DNA of 64,000 bases from Chelydra serpentina (GCA_037349315.1 JBAIAC010000004.1:77244501-77308500), one strand, 5' to 3'. Shown: positions 22,084 through 34,090, numbered from the stretch's first letter. Made by a program: numbers and translations. Notes: a model not told the origin generated them from the letters alone.

Positions 22084-22447
22084 TAAGATGTCTGCTCTAT
22101 GGTATAACACTGATATTGAAGTCACAATGTTTTCTTGACATGATTAAACCCCTAACATTGTTGTGACGCTGTCAAACCTGTGCCAGTACTTACCAAGGCT
22201 TTAAGCTTCAGATGATCACTGACATTGCTGGATTGACGTTCATTGCTGGAAACAAATCTGTTTCACCTGTGTGCTAGTATGATTAGGATGGATATTGAAC
22301 TTGTAATAATGTGTTTAGACTTTATGAAGTGCTTATAAGTTGCTGCATGCATTAATCTCACATCTAATGTCTGTATCCCATGCTAGAAGGTAATATTTGT
22401 TTTCACTTTATAACTGTAAAAAAATGTTTGCTCTGAAACTGTGAACC

Positions 22448-24364
22448 GGATGACACAAAGCTGGGAGGTATTGCCAATACAGAGAAGGACCGGGATATCA
22501 TACAGGAAGATCTGGATGACCTTGTAAACTGGAGTAATAGGATGAAATGTAATAGTGAAAAGAGTAAGGTCATGCATTTAGGGATTAATAACAAGAATTT
22601 TAGTTATAAGCCGAGGACGCATCAGTTGGAAGTAACAGAAGAGGAGAAGGACCTCTGAGTATTGGTTGATCACAGGATGACTATGAGCCATCGATGTGAT
22701 ATGGCCGTGAAAAAAGCTAATGTGGTCTTGGGATGCATCAGGCGAGGTATTTCCAGTAGAGATAAGGAGGTGTTAGTACCATTATACAAGGCACTGGTGA
22801 GCTCTCATCTGGAATACTGTGTACAGTTCTGGTCTCCCATGTTTAAGAAGGATGAATTCAAACTGGAACAGGTACAGAGAAGGATTACTAGGATGATCTG
22901 AGAAATGGAAAACCTGTCTTATGAAAGGAGACTCAAAGAGCTTGGCTTGTTTAGCCTAACCTAAAGAAGGCTGAGGGGAGATATGATTGTTTTCTATAAA
23001 TATATCAGAGGGATAAATACCTGGGACAGAGAGGAATTATTTAAGCTCAGTACCAATGTGGATGCAAGAGCAAATGGATATAAACTGGCCATCAGGAAGT
23101 TTAGGCTTGAAATTAGACAAAGGCTTCTAACCATCAGAGGAGTGAAGTTCTGGAACAGCCTTCCAAGCAGGGCCGGCTCCAGGCACCAGCAAAACAAGCT
23201 GGTGCTTGGGGCGGCACATTTCTAGGGGCGGCATTCTGGCACCGGCCATGCCGCCCCTAGAAATGTGCCCTGGCCAGCCACCTGCCCCAACTCACCTCCG
23301 CTCTGCGCCGCCGGCTTTCGCACGCCGCCACCGGCTCAGCTTCTCCCCGAGCGGCGGCGCGCGAAACAGTTTCGCGCGCCACTTCTCCCTCTCCCTCCCA
23401 GGCATGCCCCGCTCGCCACGGCGCTCCGGCCTGGGGAGAGTGGCGCAGCCTCGCTCCCCGCTGGCCGGGGAGAGCGGGGCTGCGGGCATGCCCCGCTCAC
23501 TCCCCGCCAGCGCTCCGGCTGGGGAGAGCGGAGCGGCCGGCATGCCCGCTCGCTCCTCGCCGGCGCTCCGGCCGGGGAGAGCGGGGCATCCGGCATGCCG
23601 CGCCCACTCCCTGCCGGCTGGGGAGAGCGGGGCCGTGGGCGGGCATGCCCTGCTCGCTCCCTGCCAGCAGGGGAGCAGGGCCGCGGGCAGAGAGGCGGGG
23701 GGAGGGTAGTTTCGGCGGGCGTTGGGGGGGGTTTGTTTCGGGGGCGGCGTTTGGGGTGTTGTTTTTTTGCTTGAGGCGGCAAAAACATTAGAGCCGCCCC
23801 TGCTTTCAAGGGGACCAGTGGGGGCAAAAGACATATCTGGCTTCAAGAGTAAGCGTTATAAGTTTATGGAGGGGATGGTATGATGGGATAGCCTAATTTT
23901 GGCAATTAATTGATCTTTGACTATTAGTGGTAAATGTACCCAATGGCCTGTGATGAGATGTTAGATGGGGTGGGATCTGAGTTACTACAGAGAATTCTTT
24001 CCTGGATGTCTGGCTGGTGAGTCTTGCCCACATGCTCAGAGTTTAGCTGATCGCCATATTTGGGTTCGGGAAGGAATTTTCCTCCAGGGAAGATTGGCAG
24101 AGGCCCTGGGGGTTTTTCACCTTCCTCTGCAGCATGGGGCACGGGTCACTTGCTGAAGGATTCTCTGCACCTTGAAGTCTTTAAACCATGATTTGAGGAC
24201 TTCAATAGCTCAGACATAGGTTAGGGGTTTATTCCAGGAGTGGGTGGGTGAGATTCTGTGGCCTGTGTTGTGCAGGAGGTCAGACTAGATGATCATAATG
24301 GTCCCTTCTGACCTTAAAGTCTATGACTCTATTTCTTTTCTGTATTGTTGAATGTTGACTCTAT
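22448..24364 (+). mobile_element. CR1 LINE, 5'-truncated, nested in LTR and carrying a hAT
   Basis: The CR1 starts exactly at reverse transcriptase motif C (complement of the D-D core, GATGACACAAAGCTGGGAGG). It runs through the ORF2 C-terminus and a full 3' UTR ending near TCTATGACTCTAT. A further tail of about 33 bases ends GACTCTAT. A 635-bp hAT element interrupts it at 23168-23802. The subfamily looks the same as the copy at 59113-60882 because both share the GAAGGAATTTTCCTCCAGGG 3' UTR block. In-frame stops interrupt ORF2. A 35-bp direct repeat flanks it (22413-22447, 24365-24399; one mismatch), which is unusual because CR1 insertions usually leave little or no duplication. Confidence 0.85.
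23160..23810. mobile_element. hAT nonautonomous element inside CR1
   Basis: Target copies CTTCCAAG (23160-23167) and CTTTCAAG (23803-23810) match at seven of eight positions; the element between starts CAGGGCCGGCTCC and ends GAGCCGCCCCTG. Its interior holds irregular GC-rich repeats around GGGGAGAGCGG and GGCATGCCC, spaced about 34-54 bases. These give the long overlapping frames at 23206-23846, which are not genes. CR1 sequence resumes on both sides (CAGCCTTCCAAG and GGGACCAGTGGGGGC). Confidence 0.85.
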
Positions 24365-24959
24365 ACTGTAAAAAAAAGTTTGCTCTGAAACTGTGAACCC
24401 AGTCAGGTGGGATCATCTCTTCTTCATCAAAGCAACCTATCAAAACTAGATGGGCATTCTGGGACATCACAGTACAAAGTCTTTGTTTGTTGCCCCTTCA
24501 CACCCATGAAGAGGCTATGTTTAAAAGGGCTCATCCCATCAGCTTGAATTCTGGAAGAAGGAAATAAATAGCTGACCAGAAAATTTCTCATCTTTCTTTT
24601 GCAGTTTGGACTCTCACAGGCTGGAGTTATAAAACAGAAGCAGAGATGTCCATGGTCTGCCTTGGTTTGCCCTATAAGACATTCAGAGCTGACAGATTAC
24701 TACAATTCTGTCACTTTTTAAAACCATAGACTAACTCATTTGTATATATAGGATTGCCTGCTTTAACTTTGTAATAACTGCCATTTTGTTTTCCTAGTTA
24801 ATACATTTTTTAGTTTATTTATTACAGGATTGGCTACAAGCATTAAGACTCGACGGAGAGGTTTTTGTTGCAGACGAATAGACCTAAAATCACTAATAAA
24901 GCAGGTATAGTGCTTAGACCTGGCTAAGATATTACCTCTGATGAATGAGACTGTCCAGT

Positions 24960-25455
24960 GTACCCTACCAGTGAGGCTTCCCCACTAACACCTGTGTTAA
25001 GTGGTGGGGCCAGTGGAGCAGCTGATGCCAGAGCAAGTGCCCAGGCAGCAGAGTGAGCAAGATGCTTTTCACACACCCACCCCTGCCAGCATGGGAGGCA
25101 CGTGAACCGCTGGTTGGGAGAGGCTAGCCCCCAGCCCTGCCCCGTCTGTGCCCCCCACACCAGAGGCCAGAGCTCCCCCATTCCGCTGCTGGCTTGGCTA
25201 GTTCCTCCCAGCCCTGGAGTGCCAGGAGGGTGGGTGACATGGCCCCAGCCCTCCCAGCCCCGGAGCAATGGGAAGGCAGGTGGCACTGCTGGCATGGTGG
25301 CCTGAGCCGGGGCCATGCACCAGGGAGAGTGGAGCCGTGCTGAGCAGGAAGCAGAAGGGGTGTGTGTGGGGGGGAGCATAGGTGGGGCCAGGCCTGGTTG
25401 TTTGGGGAGGCACAGCCTCCCCCAGCCTATGATACCCGCCGCCCATGCCTGCCAT
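24960..25455. mobile_element. GC-rich interspersed repeat, class unknown
   Basis: It shares with 57070-57460 the sequence GTTTGGGGAGGCxCAGCCT and a GATACCCxCxxCCCA ending. Both copies are rich in CCCAGCCCxGGAGxxCC. Terminal repeats and target duplication were not resolved, so a nonautonomous DNA transposon is only my guess. The frames at 24924-25473 are compositional. Confidence 0.5.
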
Positions 25456-25469
25456 GGTGAGAGGTGAAC

Positions 25470-26261
25470 TCATGCAAATGCATCTCTGAAATCTGGGACT
25501 TCACTGACCAAAGACAACAACTGTGAGTGGGGTGAGGTGGAGAGAGAAGGGAGGGTCACGTTAAAGGAACTTTTCGTTGTTGGACTTAAGAACCTGAGGC
25601 AAAAGGACACTGCCCAATGTACTCTCAGGTGGGTGTTTTGCTCATGGTTTTATGTTTATGAATCCCGCTTGCAGCGTTTTCCCAAGTTAATGCTGGGTTA
25701 CTTTCCCCCTTTTTATTAAAAGTTTCTTCTCTACATCTGTGCTTGCAAGAGGGGCAGTATTGCCTCTTAGAGGTGCCCAAAGGGTGGTCTGTAATTGTCC
25801 CAGGTTACTGAGTAGGAGCTTGAGCCGGTTCTGTGTTGTATTGTTGAAAAGGAACCCCTAGGTTTGTGGTCCCCAAACTTTGTACCTCATGTCCCCTCTT
25901 AACCCTGTCCATACCCCTGAAGCCAGGGCCAGGAGCGAGGCCAAGGCTCCGGGGGGGAGGGATGCAGATAGGGGGCTGGGGCCATAGCTGGGGTGGGACA
26001 GAGCCTCGGCTGGGTGCTGAGGCTGGCAGCTGAGGCCCTGGGCTGGCAGCCAGGGCACAGGGCTGGCAGCTGGGGCCAGGAGTGGAGCTAGTGGCGCTCC
26101 CTCCCCGCCCTCCGTGGGGGCTGGCCCAGGCTCCAGCCGTGTCCCTCCAAACTGTCCACCACGCTCCCATACGGGGGTGTGCCCCACAGTTTGGGGACCT
26201 CTGCCCTAGATATTGAACCTGGCCCTTGTTGCTGCCAAATCCAACTGGCAGAAGGGTTACA
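25470..26261 (+). mobile_element. LTR (11636 family), plus strand, split by hAT
   Basis: The order of blocks is GGACTTAAGAACCTGAGGC, TTTTTATTAAAAG, GTGCTTGCAAGAGGGGCAG, CCTCTTAGAGGTGCCC, and the terminus GGCAGAAGGGTTACA at 26261. These match the complement of 11636-12080. A 340-bp hAT interrupts it at 25864-26203. The 5' end was not fixed; the GC-rich repeat at 24960-25455 may have removed or hidden it. Confidence 0.7.
25856..26211. mobile_element. hAT element inserted in LTR
   Basis: Target copies CCCTAGGT (25856-25863) and CCCTAGAT (26204-26211) match at seven of eight positions. The ends read TTGTGGTCCCCAAACT and AGTTTGGGGACCTCTG, the hAT form CAGxGGTCCCCAAACT. The interior is GC-rich and the frames at 25805-26278 are compositional. 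The same LTR without an insertion at 11636 shows the empty site. Confidence 0.8.
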
Positions 26262-26263
26262 AA

Positions 26264-26592
26264 CATAAGCACGGCCATACTGGGTCAGACCTATGGTCCA
26301 TCTAGTCCAGTATCCTGTCTTCCAACAGTGGCCAATGCCAGGTCCTTCAGAGGGAAAGAACAGAACAGGCAGTCATCAAATGATCTGTCCCCTGTCGTCC
26401 ACTCCCAGCTTCTGGCAAACAGACGCTAGGGATACTCATTGCATGGTGTTCCGTTCCTGCCCATCCTTGCTAATAGCCATTGATGGATCTATCCTCCAGG
26501 AACTTATGTAGTTCTTTTTTGAGCCCTGCTATAGTTCTGGCCTTCACAACATCCCCTGGCAATGAGTTCAACAAATTAATAATAGAACATAC
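26264..26592 (-). mobile_element. CR1 LINE 3' end with ORF2 C-terminus
   Basis: The complement encodes LLNSLPGDVVKARTIAGLKK and EDRSING, the C-terminus of CR1 ORF2. A 3' UTR follows, ending CTGACCCAGTATGGCCGTGCTTATG at 26264. It starts three bases after the LTR end at 26261. It belongs to a different CR1 subfamily from the 22448 and 59113 copies. Confidence 0.85.
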
Positions 26593-28971
26593 CACCAGTT
26601 TGGGTTTTCTGGCCTGTTTCTTGACAGGCTGCCCTGGGGTTGGGATTGGGAGCCACTTCAAACAGCGTGACAGTCGTTACCCAAACAGACAAAGGTTCAG
26701 TAATGGCAAACAAGAATAGAGAATCACTCAGTAGCCTGTGTGCTCCAGCTCCCAGCAGTCAAGCACTTACCACCCAGCACAGTGACCTGGGAGAGTGCAA
26801 CGAATGGGCAATCGCATGTGCACAGATGTGGCAGGAAACAGTAGGAGGACATGACAAGAAGATGATCACATCATTCCTTTTTTATACAGATGAACCTTAT
26901 CTTAAACCACTGATTGGTTAAATTATTTCAGCCACAGATATGTCACTGGAAACTCCAATAAGTCAACAGCACAGGACTTTCAAAGACTCTTGAGGCAATA
27001 AAATAAAATAAAATGTGACTTCAGCATTTAATCACCTACCAGATTTATTGCCTAGTATACTCTTCTTCCAATGAGCATTATACCCTTAAATAAAACATGC
27101 CCCATACAGAAAATGTACAGGGTTGTCAATAGTAGTCCAGATGTTAGACATGCTAATGATGGATGAACAATAAGAACTTGGCAGTTTCATTCAGGTAAGA
27201 ATCTCTGATCTCCAAAACTTGGACAGACAAGATGGAAATCTCAAAAGAATAGATTCTCTTATGGGATTTATGGTAGTTCTTGTTTCCAGACAGGTCAGAG
27301 AGACTATTTCCTCCTGCCCTGGCAAGAACCAGGAAATAACAAGATGTGACTTGGTGCAAAGTTTAATATGACTTATTTTGTAGTGACTAGTTTGTCCACC
27401 ACTGAGCATTTCAACTCCTTTTACTGAGCTCAACTCAGTAAAGTACAAAACTCTATGGTTCTGCTCAGGCACTTAAAGTTAAGCACATAGTATGCTGAAT
27501 CAGGAGCATAGTTCAGAATACTTGTGCACCTAAACTGACATCCACATTTAGTGCCAAAAAAGTAGGCAGAGTGGGGATAGCATAGCACTAGTTAGTTATA
27601 CGGTCGTGGATGGAATGTGGGTAGAAACGTTAGCAATTAAAAGGGAATATAGCTGCCTTAAGAATGTTAATAGTTTTATCTTTTTACATTTCTTCCTGCT
27701 TGGTAATGTGGTTTGCCACAGGAGCTGTGTAATCTTTGAGGATTTAATTCATGAACCATTGAATTATTTTTACAGGATTTATCTAGCTGGCAGCACAGCA
27801 TGGTAACTACACAGAATGCTATTTTAAAAATCCAGTCCATATAGCCATGCACCAGTATCTGGGCAAGATGTTGTTGACAATGGATAGGGACAGAAACTGA
27901 TGTTGCCGGCGGTTTAAAAATCAAATAGTGTTATGGGATGCTGCCCTCCCACGTGGCCCAGCAGGTGCACTGAAAGAACCTAAGGGGACCGTGAGTGCAG
28001 TTACCCAGACTAACTTGGTTCAAGACATGTACCCGCTTTGTGGGATCTGATTTATTAAGTCTTTCTCTTAAGTGCAACTCATTTTGTTACTTGCCCTAGG
28101 TTATCCCATGCTGGGTCCATATAAGAGTCCTGGTCAGTTCGTCTATCCTGAGGGAGTGCGAGGGGCAACTGGTCTGCTAACCCCCCACAAGCAGCTGTGG
28201 CCACAGCCAGGAGGCAGACGTGCGGAAGCTGACACAATCTTGCCCTCCCTAGAATTTTTCTGAAATGCCGCCCCTGGAAGACATCCGTAGTGCTGTTCAT
28301 TATTCACCTGACACTTAGGGTTTATATACCGATACAATACATTGAGTACATTTACCCCTTGCTGTGTTCAGTTTTATACTCTATAGCTTCTGTATAACTG
28401 GTTGCTTGGCACAATTATGCATTTCAGCGGGGGAGTGCATTAGACACAAGGCTGGGAAATATCACTTTTCCCCTTTTTTCAGAATTTTGTTCACCCAGAC
28501 TGATTACTCAGATGGCTTTGCCACATTTCCTAGAAAATAGCTATTGTAATTCCCATGCAATGCACAACATTTCTATTGCTATGTTGTTGACTGCTATTGA
28601 AGACAGATTGCACATGGACCACACATCTTATTATACTTATGTTGGAAGCCTGACTTAATAATCACATTTATCACTTTTCATATTTAACACCCTTTATACA
28701 ATTATGTAGTCCACACCCCAGCCCTGTTAAAATACAGATGTGGAAATTGAGTCAAATTAAAATCAATTTTTGTGAACTTGGATTATTAACATTAAGTACC
28801 TTAAATCCACAGTAGAGGCACCTGCATAAGTGGATTAATTTTTCTGAGGCACTGTGCACTCAAAGCTCTCACTGAACTATTAGAAGTTAGGGCTAAGAGA
28901 TTTGCCCAACAACACAGAGGTAGTTAATATTAGGGATAGGATTAGAATCTAGGATTTCCTGAATTGCTGTC
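26593..28971. other. No gene recognised
   Basis: Mostly unique sequence. The tract 28100-28280 ends in GAAATGCCGCCCCTGG, which may be a piece of the 23168 hAT family. Frames at 26640-26921, 27191-27472 and 28072-28337 show no domain that I know. Confidence 0.45.
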
Positions 28972-29770
28972 TGTGACAGGGTAACATAATCTTTAAGGGT
29001 AGTGGTGCCTACATTTTGGCAAGATCCAATTGTGTGTATATATGTGTATACACCCCTCACCACCAGCTCCCCAGGAGATATTGGTACAGAGGAAGCAGTC
29101 CTGGGAATAAGTGATGCTTGGGAGGCAATCCCATCACTGTGTCTTTAAGGGACTGGGGCCAGAAGCCTTGCAAAGTGGATAGGGTCAAGGTTCTTCTCTT
29201 GCCCAGCCAATTATGGGTGAGTGGGATAAATGCTGCCTCGTGCCTCCTCCCTCATATCAAGATAAACATTAACAGCAGAAGGCGGCTGGCTGAACCCTCT
29301 GAACCTGAAGACTAATTGGAGGAAAGGGGACAGCTGAGTGAGAAGCTGGCTAAGGCCCTATAGCTGGGCTAATTTACCATCCAGCTCCAAGGAGGAGGAG
29401 AGCTGGGAACTATTGAGAGGGAGTGGGAGGGGTCTCACTGATGTTTGGCCACAGGGGATCAGGACTCGGCTCATTTTGTGCACTCAGCTCCAGATCAGGT
29501 TGCTGCTGCTGCTTCCTGTCTGGTCATCAGAGAGATAAGGGATGGTGCTGAGAATGAGGCAATTAGGAGCCCTACCCTACTCCACCCCATAGTATCTCCT
29601 ACAGGCTTAGGGGGGACATTGCAGCACCTGCTGACGACTCACTATGAAAAGTCGGGGGAGGAGGGCGGCAGTTGGCCCTCTGCCCTATAGCAAGTGATGC
29701 TCCTGATACCTTTTGTTTGGACTAAATATAACAAACACTCCCTATCAGTAAAGGAAGGGAAAGTAAAGTG
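28972..29770 (+). mobile_element. Possible LTR fragment
   Basis: It starts TGTGACAGGGTAACA, in the style of TGTGAC LTR starts, and is GC-richer than its surroundings, with CAGCTGAGTGAGAAGCTGGC-like GA-rich blocks. No CA end, target duplication or polyadenylation signal could be fixed. Low confidence. Confidence 0.3.
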
Positions 29771-30244
29771 AGTGGGTCAATGGAAGTAAGGGTATCCTAA
29801 AGCTGGGACTACTGCCAACTATATTCATTGGTCTCTGAGGTCAGCAACATTCATGTTTTTATGGACTCCAATATCACAGCCATGGAACTACTGCTGGGAA
29901 TTTTCTCTCAGCCTGCCCTTAGAAGAATAAACTATGTAGCCCTTAACCTTCTGACCTGGCTGCATTCCATTCCAGGCCCTGATATCTGACATGCAGAAAG
30001 ATAGATCTGGTGGCTGTTGGTACTTGAATTTTTAACCAGACCCTAGACAAAGTGAGCAGCTACATTTCATTGCAGAATCAGATACAATCTCTTGTCTGAA
30101 TTGTGTGAGAATTCACTATACTGCTAAAAGCAACATGTTAAAGAGCTCCAATAAATTATTGGAGATTAAGAGATTTGTATTCATATCCTAAATAAAAACT
30201 ACCCTAGGATTGCAACATTTCATTTAGCTTGAGACCCTCTACAT

Positions 30245-30320
30245 TTTTAATATAAAATAAATATTATATATTTATAAAATATATAAATATTATACATTTT
30301 ATATAAAATATATAAAAAAG
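30245..30320. repeat. AT-rich low-complexity tract
   Basis: Runs of TATATAAATAT and TTATAAAATATA with local self-complementarity, such as TTTATATAAAATATATAA. Confidence 0.9.
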
Positions 30321-30329
30321 AAATTTTCT

Positions 30330-30528
30330 AAACAAAAAATTGTTTCAAAGCAAAAGAGTTCCAAACATGTCAAGACAGGACATTGGAAAAATGCTTTGAC
30401 AATACCAATCTCCCCCTCCCCAAACAAAATGTCTAAAATCAATACATTGACTAAACCAATTTTTTCCCCACGAAATGGTATTTTTGAGAGAAACCTGTTT
30501 CAGTTAGAGTTTTCCAACCAGCTCTACC
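30330..30528. repeat. TTTTGACA/GAAAA MITE-like repeat
   Basis: It runs through AATTGTTTCAAAGC, CATGTCAAGACAGG and TTTTTTCCCCACGAAATGG and ends GTTTTCCAACCAGCTCTACC, a terminus characteristic of a sauropsid MITE family known to me. The left end is approximate. Confidence 0.5.
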
Positions 30529-30643
30529 AGTAGTTCAGTTAGAACTTCTATGAATAGCATGCATCAGCCTGTAGGAAGCTGAGATCTGACCTTGCAATGC
30601 TTTCATCGGATAAGTGCAGTAAGTTAACAGGCAGAAGGATTAT

Positions 30644-30723
30644 GAGCCAAATTCTGCCATCAATTCAAGCTCATCGGTTTCGATTAGGTTGCACAAGTGA
30701 AAGTGAGGACAGAATCTGGCCCT
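30644..30723. repeat. Palindromic MITE-like repeat
   Basis: GAGCCAAATTCTGCC at the left and GACAGAATCTGGCCC at the right are complementary; the core is diverged. Confidence 0.55.
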
Positions 30724-30747
30724 ATATGAGAGTCTAAAATGTCTGTA

Positions 30748-30880
30748 TGTTCCACTCTATGCATTTGATGAAGTGGGTTCTAGCTTATGCCTTAATAAAT
30801 TTGTTAGTCTCTAAGATGCCATAAGGACTCCTCGTTCTTTTTGCAGATACAGACTAACATGGCTACCCCTCTGAAACCTG
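30748..30880 (+). mobile_element. Penelope-like terminal segment with hammerhead-like core
   Basis: Blocks in order: TTGATGAAGTGGGTTCTAGC, TTATGCCTTAATAAATTTG, TTAGTCTCTAAGATGCC and CAGACTAACATGGCTACC. This is the layout of vertebrate Penelope-like element termini. The TGATGA box at 30766-30771 and the stem AAGTGGGT correspond to the hammerhead ribozyme core and stem II. The expected CCCACGAAAG partner is missing, so this copy should not self-cleave. Family from memory. Confidence 0.6.
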
Positions 30881-33800
30881 TCACCTTGCATAATAGTGAC
30901 ATCTAAAAAACGTCAAAGAAGAGTTAGAAGAACAACATGATGCTCATTTTAGTCTATGATGTGATATAGATAAGCACCTATTCTGAATTTTGGTAAAGGG
31001 GACTGAACATTCACTTAAAAGTGAAGATGAATATTGTTTACTTAAAAGCCTCTATCAGGACTTGAGTGTTTGAATTCTGAGGTAAGGAAAACAAGCCGAA
31101 GTCTTGGTTTTGCATGATGTTTGCATGTTTATTTAATTAGAAATTTTTTAAAGGGTTCCTCAATGAAAATTCATAAATTAAGCATGCCATGGGAATTTTA
31201 TCATTCAAGGCTTCCGTGACAAAGTGAGTTTTTTTTTTGCTGGTGTAACACGATACTGGCTTGTGTCAAGGAAACAGTGTTTTATGCTTTGCAAAGATTA
31301 AACTTGTGTCTCCAAAGGAAGAGTGGAAGCTGAATGCCAAAGGGTACATTCCACTGGCTCTGACAAGTTGTGATGGGCTGCTCTTGCACAATCAGCAGGG
31401 CTCAGACTCCCAATGGAAGCTGCTCAGGGAGGAAGAGAAGGAGCAAGCTTGGGCCATCATCTCAGGAGGAAAGCTTTGCAAAATTGTGTAGGAATTCATA
31501 GTTTAGTAGCAAAATTGGCTAGAGTTCCTTAAGATATTTATTTGGTGGTTTTGTTCTATTTTGGGAAAAACCCAAACAGTTCTTGTGTTGTTGAAAAAAG
31601 AAGAGGGTGTGGTGGATAGTTATTGTTTGTGCATTTCCCCCACCCCTGTTGTTTTGGACAAATAGGCCAGAGAGAGGGAGAGAGAGAGAGTGGTAATGAG
31701 GACTAAGATTTCATTTGTCATGGGCTTTATCATCAGTTTAAAGGAAAAAAGTCAGAGAGAAACAATAGGCCATCACACCCTCATCTTATGCTGATCATTC
31801 TCATGCTCTTGTAAGATTCTGTTAATGGTGACTTCAAAGTGAGATTATTGTTGGGCAGAAAGAGGATCCCTTTACTCTCTCCTAATAGAGCTGCTACTTA
31901 TAGAACATGAAGGTCCCATTTGGCAGTAATGTTCAGGATAGGTGCACATATAGGCATGAACATATGCAGTCTACCCATAAGAAAAGGATTCGTTCCAATC
32001 GGCCATTTCATCTGGTGTTTGGCCATTAGTTGTGGGCAGCAGTCAGATGGCAAATCATCAGCTTTACAATCAACAGTTCTGCTGTTGGTAGCAGGGTTGT
32101 TAACTGTATGGAGTTTGGTTTGTCAGTTGAACCCTCCTATGCAAAGCCATCAAGTCTCACCAGTGGTAGCAACCCACTATTCTGAAAGTTCACAGGTATT
32201 GTATATAAAGCCCATTAAATACCCATGTAATTTCTCTAGCAACATGCTACATAACACTTCTAAAAATACTTCAATTGCCTGTCGTAAAGCATTTCCTTCA
32301 ACGGAGGAATAGCCAATACAGGCTTGAGCAGCTCCATTAACCAGGGGGAAGACCGTCTACTATGCCAATACTGTATAATCAGGCTTGGGGGCAAGGAACA
32401 TCATTTGGCTTATGAAAACTTCTTGCCTTCTACATACTTTTCAGTCACATTAAACAACAGAAAGCAAAGCCACTCATCTTTGGTTTAAAATAAAGAGGGA
32501 TCGCCAATAAGAAAACACCTTTAATAGATTATTACAAGCCTTAAATGATGTTTCTCCTCCTCCCATCCTACCTCATGAGGGAAAAGAAATGAGAAAAGGA
32601 ATCATGCAAATTCTGTCTCTCCCCACCCCAACTTATTGAATAGAAGGAAAAGAACCCTCTTTTCAACATCCATAAGTGAAAGGAATGGACATATTACAGC
32701 AAATGGAGCACCTGAGAGCCACAAAATAACCATGGAGCATTGTCACCATCTTTACATTGCATGGCTTGAAGCTGAGTTGTGAAAGCATAACAGCAGCTTG
32801 ATATGCCTTGACAAATATTGCTCACGTGATACCAGGATGTTGCACCAGGATTATGTTGTGCCTCTGTACAGCTCCATTTGTTGACTAAGTGTGGCTTCCA
32901 TCCTTTACATTTGAGTGTTACTGTAGTACTGTATGGAAGAAATGCAGAGAAATGGGCCAAATGTTTTTATATGTACCATCTCCTATAGGCTGCATCACTG
33001 AAAACTATTTAAGAATGATAAAGTTATGATGTGATAATTTATTATGCTGTTTTTTTTTGAACGAGGGAGGAATTTTGTATTAATTAAGAAGGGTCAAGCA
33101 TAGAAAGCACTGTCAATATAATATATATTGTGTGTGTGTCATGGGAGAGATAGGTATTTTATTTTGCAATGCATATTCCAACAGGACCAATGAAAAATAA
33201 ATCAGCAAAGATATTGAATTAAAGAAATGCACAACTCACTAATGAAATATAAGACAAAATGAACAAGGGTACTTGGTTTTTCACATTTCTAAAAGGAGCA
33301 ATTAGGGAAATGGGGTGAAAAAGCTAAAAAACGGCATCCATCCAGCCAGGCTCTTAGAATAGTCCCCATCACTAGTATCTGAATGCCTAGTTTGCTTCCT
33401 AGGAGAAACAGTAGGAGTATGTGTATTTTATAATTTATTTTTAAAATATATATTTAACACTAAATAAACTGGGCTGAGAAGCAAACAATGATAATTGTTT
33501 CTACAACACATCTGTTAAAGTACTCAATGCTGACCCCTAATACTTATCTGTCTGGGTGGCAGGATACTTGTCACTGAAAACCATTGCAATAAAGCTACTG
33601 ATGGATCAGCTCATGCTCTCACCCTGGGTGACGTGACCATCGTTACAAACATGGTCTCCTCCTCAGGGAAGGAGATTTTCACAGCCACTTGGTGACATCC
33701 CTACCCTACCAGAACACAGAGGGCTAGAAGCTGGTCCTGGTACTTCCAACTCCAGGATGTTCAGCTGCAATCACAGCTACCAAACCACTAAAAAAACACG

Positions 33801-33990
33801 TGTCCACTGCATCCGTCTCTCCGACTGGAACACACCAACTATATCTGCACCAAAATCTGGCAGAAAAGGAGGGAAGTTTCAGACTTATAGGTTGAAATAT
33901 TTGCCCCTTTGAAGTAAATAGCAAAACTTCCATGGACTGCAGTTGAGCCAGGATTTCACCCATAACCCCTTTTATATGACAGCTTGTTGG
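30881..33990. other. No gene recognised
   Basis: About 3 kb of unique sequence. A GA-rich run lies at 31669-31691 and a short TG run near 33129. The frames at 31261-31491, 31920-32312 and 32694-32960 lack recognisable domains. Confidence 0.5.
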
Positions 33991-34090
33991 GGTTCTTATT
34001 TATTTGTATTGTGGTAGTGCCTAGGAACCCCAATCAGGAACCAGGACCCTGTTGTGCTAGTCAGTACACAAATACAGAACAAAAAAATAG
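33991..34090 (-). mobile_element. L2-like LINE 3' end fragment
   Basis: The complement reads GTACTGACTAGCACAACAGGG and then GTTCCTAGGCACTACCACAAT, the same 3'-terminal blocks as in the longer L2-like relic at 37356-38490, followed by its ATACAAAT tail. Confidence 0.55.

Larger units (their letters stand above)
22159..24880 (+). mobile_element. LTR-like element interrupted by a CR1
   Basis: Sequence from TGTTGTGACGCTGTC at 22159 to 22447 continues at 24365 (ACTGTAAAAAAAAG) and runs on to about 24880, where CTAGTTAATACATTTT and GATTGGCTACAAGC match a turtle LTR U5 region I recall. The middle (22448-24364) is a CR1 insertion. The right end and target duplication of the LTR were not located. There is no internal coding sequence. 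Confidence 0.45.

Noticed and set aside
23206..23846. Four overlapping long frames of 163-184 residues
   Set aside because: They lie wholly in a GC-rich hAT element with bounded ends and target duplication, occur on both strands and are made of composition-driven A, P, G, R and S residues.
26640..26921. 93-residue frame ending in polar residues
   Set aside because: No family resemblance, no repeat or exon structure; short frame expected by chance.
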